DNA of 41,114 nt from Bdellovibrionales bacterium (GTDB taxonomy: Bacteria; Bdellovibrionota_C; UBA2361; SZUA-149): assembly GCA_020434415.1 (NCBI GenBank), contig JAGRAW010000002.1, forward strand, positions 1-41,114. Direction: 5' to 3'. Below the pieces are notes generated by a model. It saw only the letters and a program-made list of their open reading frames with translations, searched no databases and was not told the origin of the DNA. Both the position numbers and the translations under genes were made by a program. This document shows, in pieces, positions 40,359 through 41,114 of this stretch. The stretch's first letter is position 1; each line of letters begins with the position of its first letter.

Positions 40359-41114
40359 AGCCGCACCCGCACGCCCTTTTTTGCCAACACCGCTTTCAAG
40401 GCTGACACGGTGTAGTCTCCTTCGTGAAAAATAGAGGCGGCCAACACGGCATCTGCGCCCGCCGCGAGCGCTTCCGCCATGTGTTCGGGGGTATGCGCAC
40501 CGCCTGAGGCAATCACCGGCACCGGTACCGCGCAGCAGATCGCCTGCAATAACTCCAAGTCGTAGCCTGAGCGCGTCCCGTCACGATCCCAGCTCGTGAG
40601 CAATATTTCTCCCGCGCCGCGTCGCACAGCCTCTTCGGCCCACCAAACCGCGTCGATCCCGGTGCGCTCTTTGCCGGAGCGGACAACGACTTCCCAGCGA
40701 CTGGATCCGTCCTGATGCAACCGTAGCGCTGCGTCCATTGCCAAGATCGCGCACTGACTGCCGAACTGTTGTGCGATATCCGTCAGTAGTGCCGGGTTCT
40801 CGACTGCGGCAGTATTCACGGCAACTTTGTCAGCACCTGCTTCCAGTAAAGCCTGTGCATCGCTTGCGCTTCTCACGCCACCGCCGGTCGTGAGCGGCAG
40901 TGAGAGCTGAGCTCGGACCTTTCGGACGGTTTCATGATGTGTGGAACGTCCTTCAGGAGTTGCTGAAACGTCCAAAAATACCAACTCATCAGCGCCCTGC
41001 GCTTCGTAGGCGGCTGCAAGCTCCTCGGGACAGCCCGCGTCGCGTAGGCCCTGGAAACGCACCCCTTTGACGACTCGCCCGTCTTTGACATCCAAACAGG
41101 GAATAATACGCGCA
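40355..41114 (-). CDS. hisF: imidazole glycerol phosphate synthase subunit HisF, N-terminus outside window
   Basis: The minus-strand frame stays open to the window edge and reads [18 protein letters not shown] there, so only the first few residues are missing. It is a (beta/alpha)8 cyclase with catalytic Asp in CLDVKDG and in AILAMDAA, phosphate-binding LTTGGGVRS and [12 protein letters not shown], and [14 protein letters not shown]. With HisH it makes imidazole glycerol phosphate and AICAR. It precedes the HisA-HisI-HisE gene in the operon with a four-base overlap; further his genes are expected to the right. Confidence 0.96.
   Translation of the reverse strand, partial: ARIIPCLDVKDGRVVKGVRFQGLRDAGCPEELAAAYEAQGADELVFLDVSATPEGRSTHHETVRKVRAQLSLPLTTGGGVRSASDAQALLEAGADKVAVNTAAVENPALLTDIAQQFGSQCAILAMDAALRLHQDGSSRWEVVVRSGKERTGIDAVWWAEEAVRRGAGEILLTSWDRDGTRSGYDLELLQAICCAVPVPVIASGGAHTPEHMAEALAAGADAVLAASIFHEGDYTVSALKAVLAKKGVRVRL

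Overview
The window (about 55% GC by eye) looks like a chromosomal segment of a Gram-negative proteobacterium, most likely gammaproteobacterial. Supporting signs are outer-membrane lipoproteins, Wza-type exporters, a TonB receptor with YfiR- and CHASE8-type partners, and a secreted GH10 xylanase with a long poly-serine linker of the kind common in Cellvibrio-like bacteria. No rRNA, tRNA, phage or CRISPR was seen, so the lineage call is inference.

Layout. 0-2.8 kb: a partial hypothetical gene, a lipoprotein PQQ-type sugar dehydrogenase, and a signal-anchored MsrB-MsrA fusion. 2.74-4.13 kb: a two-gene cassette (NTase-like plus ribbon-helix-helix, toxin-antitoxin-like, with a near-consensus promoter that predicts a leaderless mRNA) between two 125-bp direct repeats. 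Each repeat carries the joined 3' ends of the flanking convergent genes. 4.0-12.3 kb: a first exopolysaccharide (EPS) export set (Wza, large TPR lipoprotein, Wzz-like protein, BY-kinase, small TPR lipoprotein), with a fused prephenate dehydratase-prephenate dehydrogenase gene in the leftward operon. An IS5/IS427-type element (856 bp) sits on the stop codon of the last gene. 13.2-16.8 kb: UspA, PhnD and a fused PhnC-PhnE transporter protein.

16.8-32.2 kb: a leftward Wzx/Wzy-type EPS operon (priming transferase, flippase, polymerase, three glycosyltransferases, Tat-exported GH10, Wza, Wzz, degenerate BY-kinase), preceded by a second, modular GH10 enzyme. The block lies between two identical 104-bp direct repeats. 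These again contain the joined 3' ends of two convergent genes (phnCE and a leucine-rich-repeat gene), and a decayed piece of the LRR gene remains at the left edge. The small cassette at 2.7-4.1 kb and this 15-kb block therefore share an insertion signature: duplication of a convergent-gene 3' junction that leaves both host genes intact.

32.2-41.1 kb: a Planctomycetes-style LRR protein, a small zinc-ribbon-like ORF, and a CHASE8-HAMP hybrid histidine kinase divergent from a YfiR gene and a TonB-dependent receptor. The YfiR gene is interrupted by one in-frame TAA exactly after its signal peptide. Then come two strong hairpins, a 68-residue ORF, and the end of a histidine operon with a HisA-HisI-HisE triple fusion and HisF, which runs off the window.
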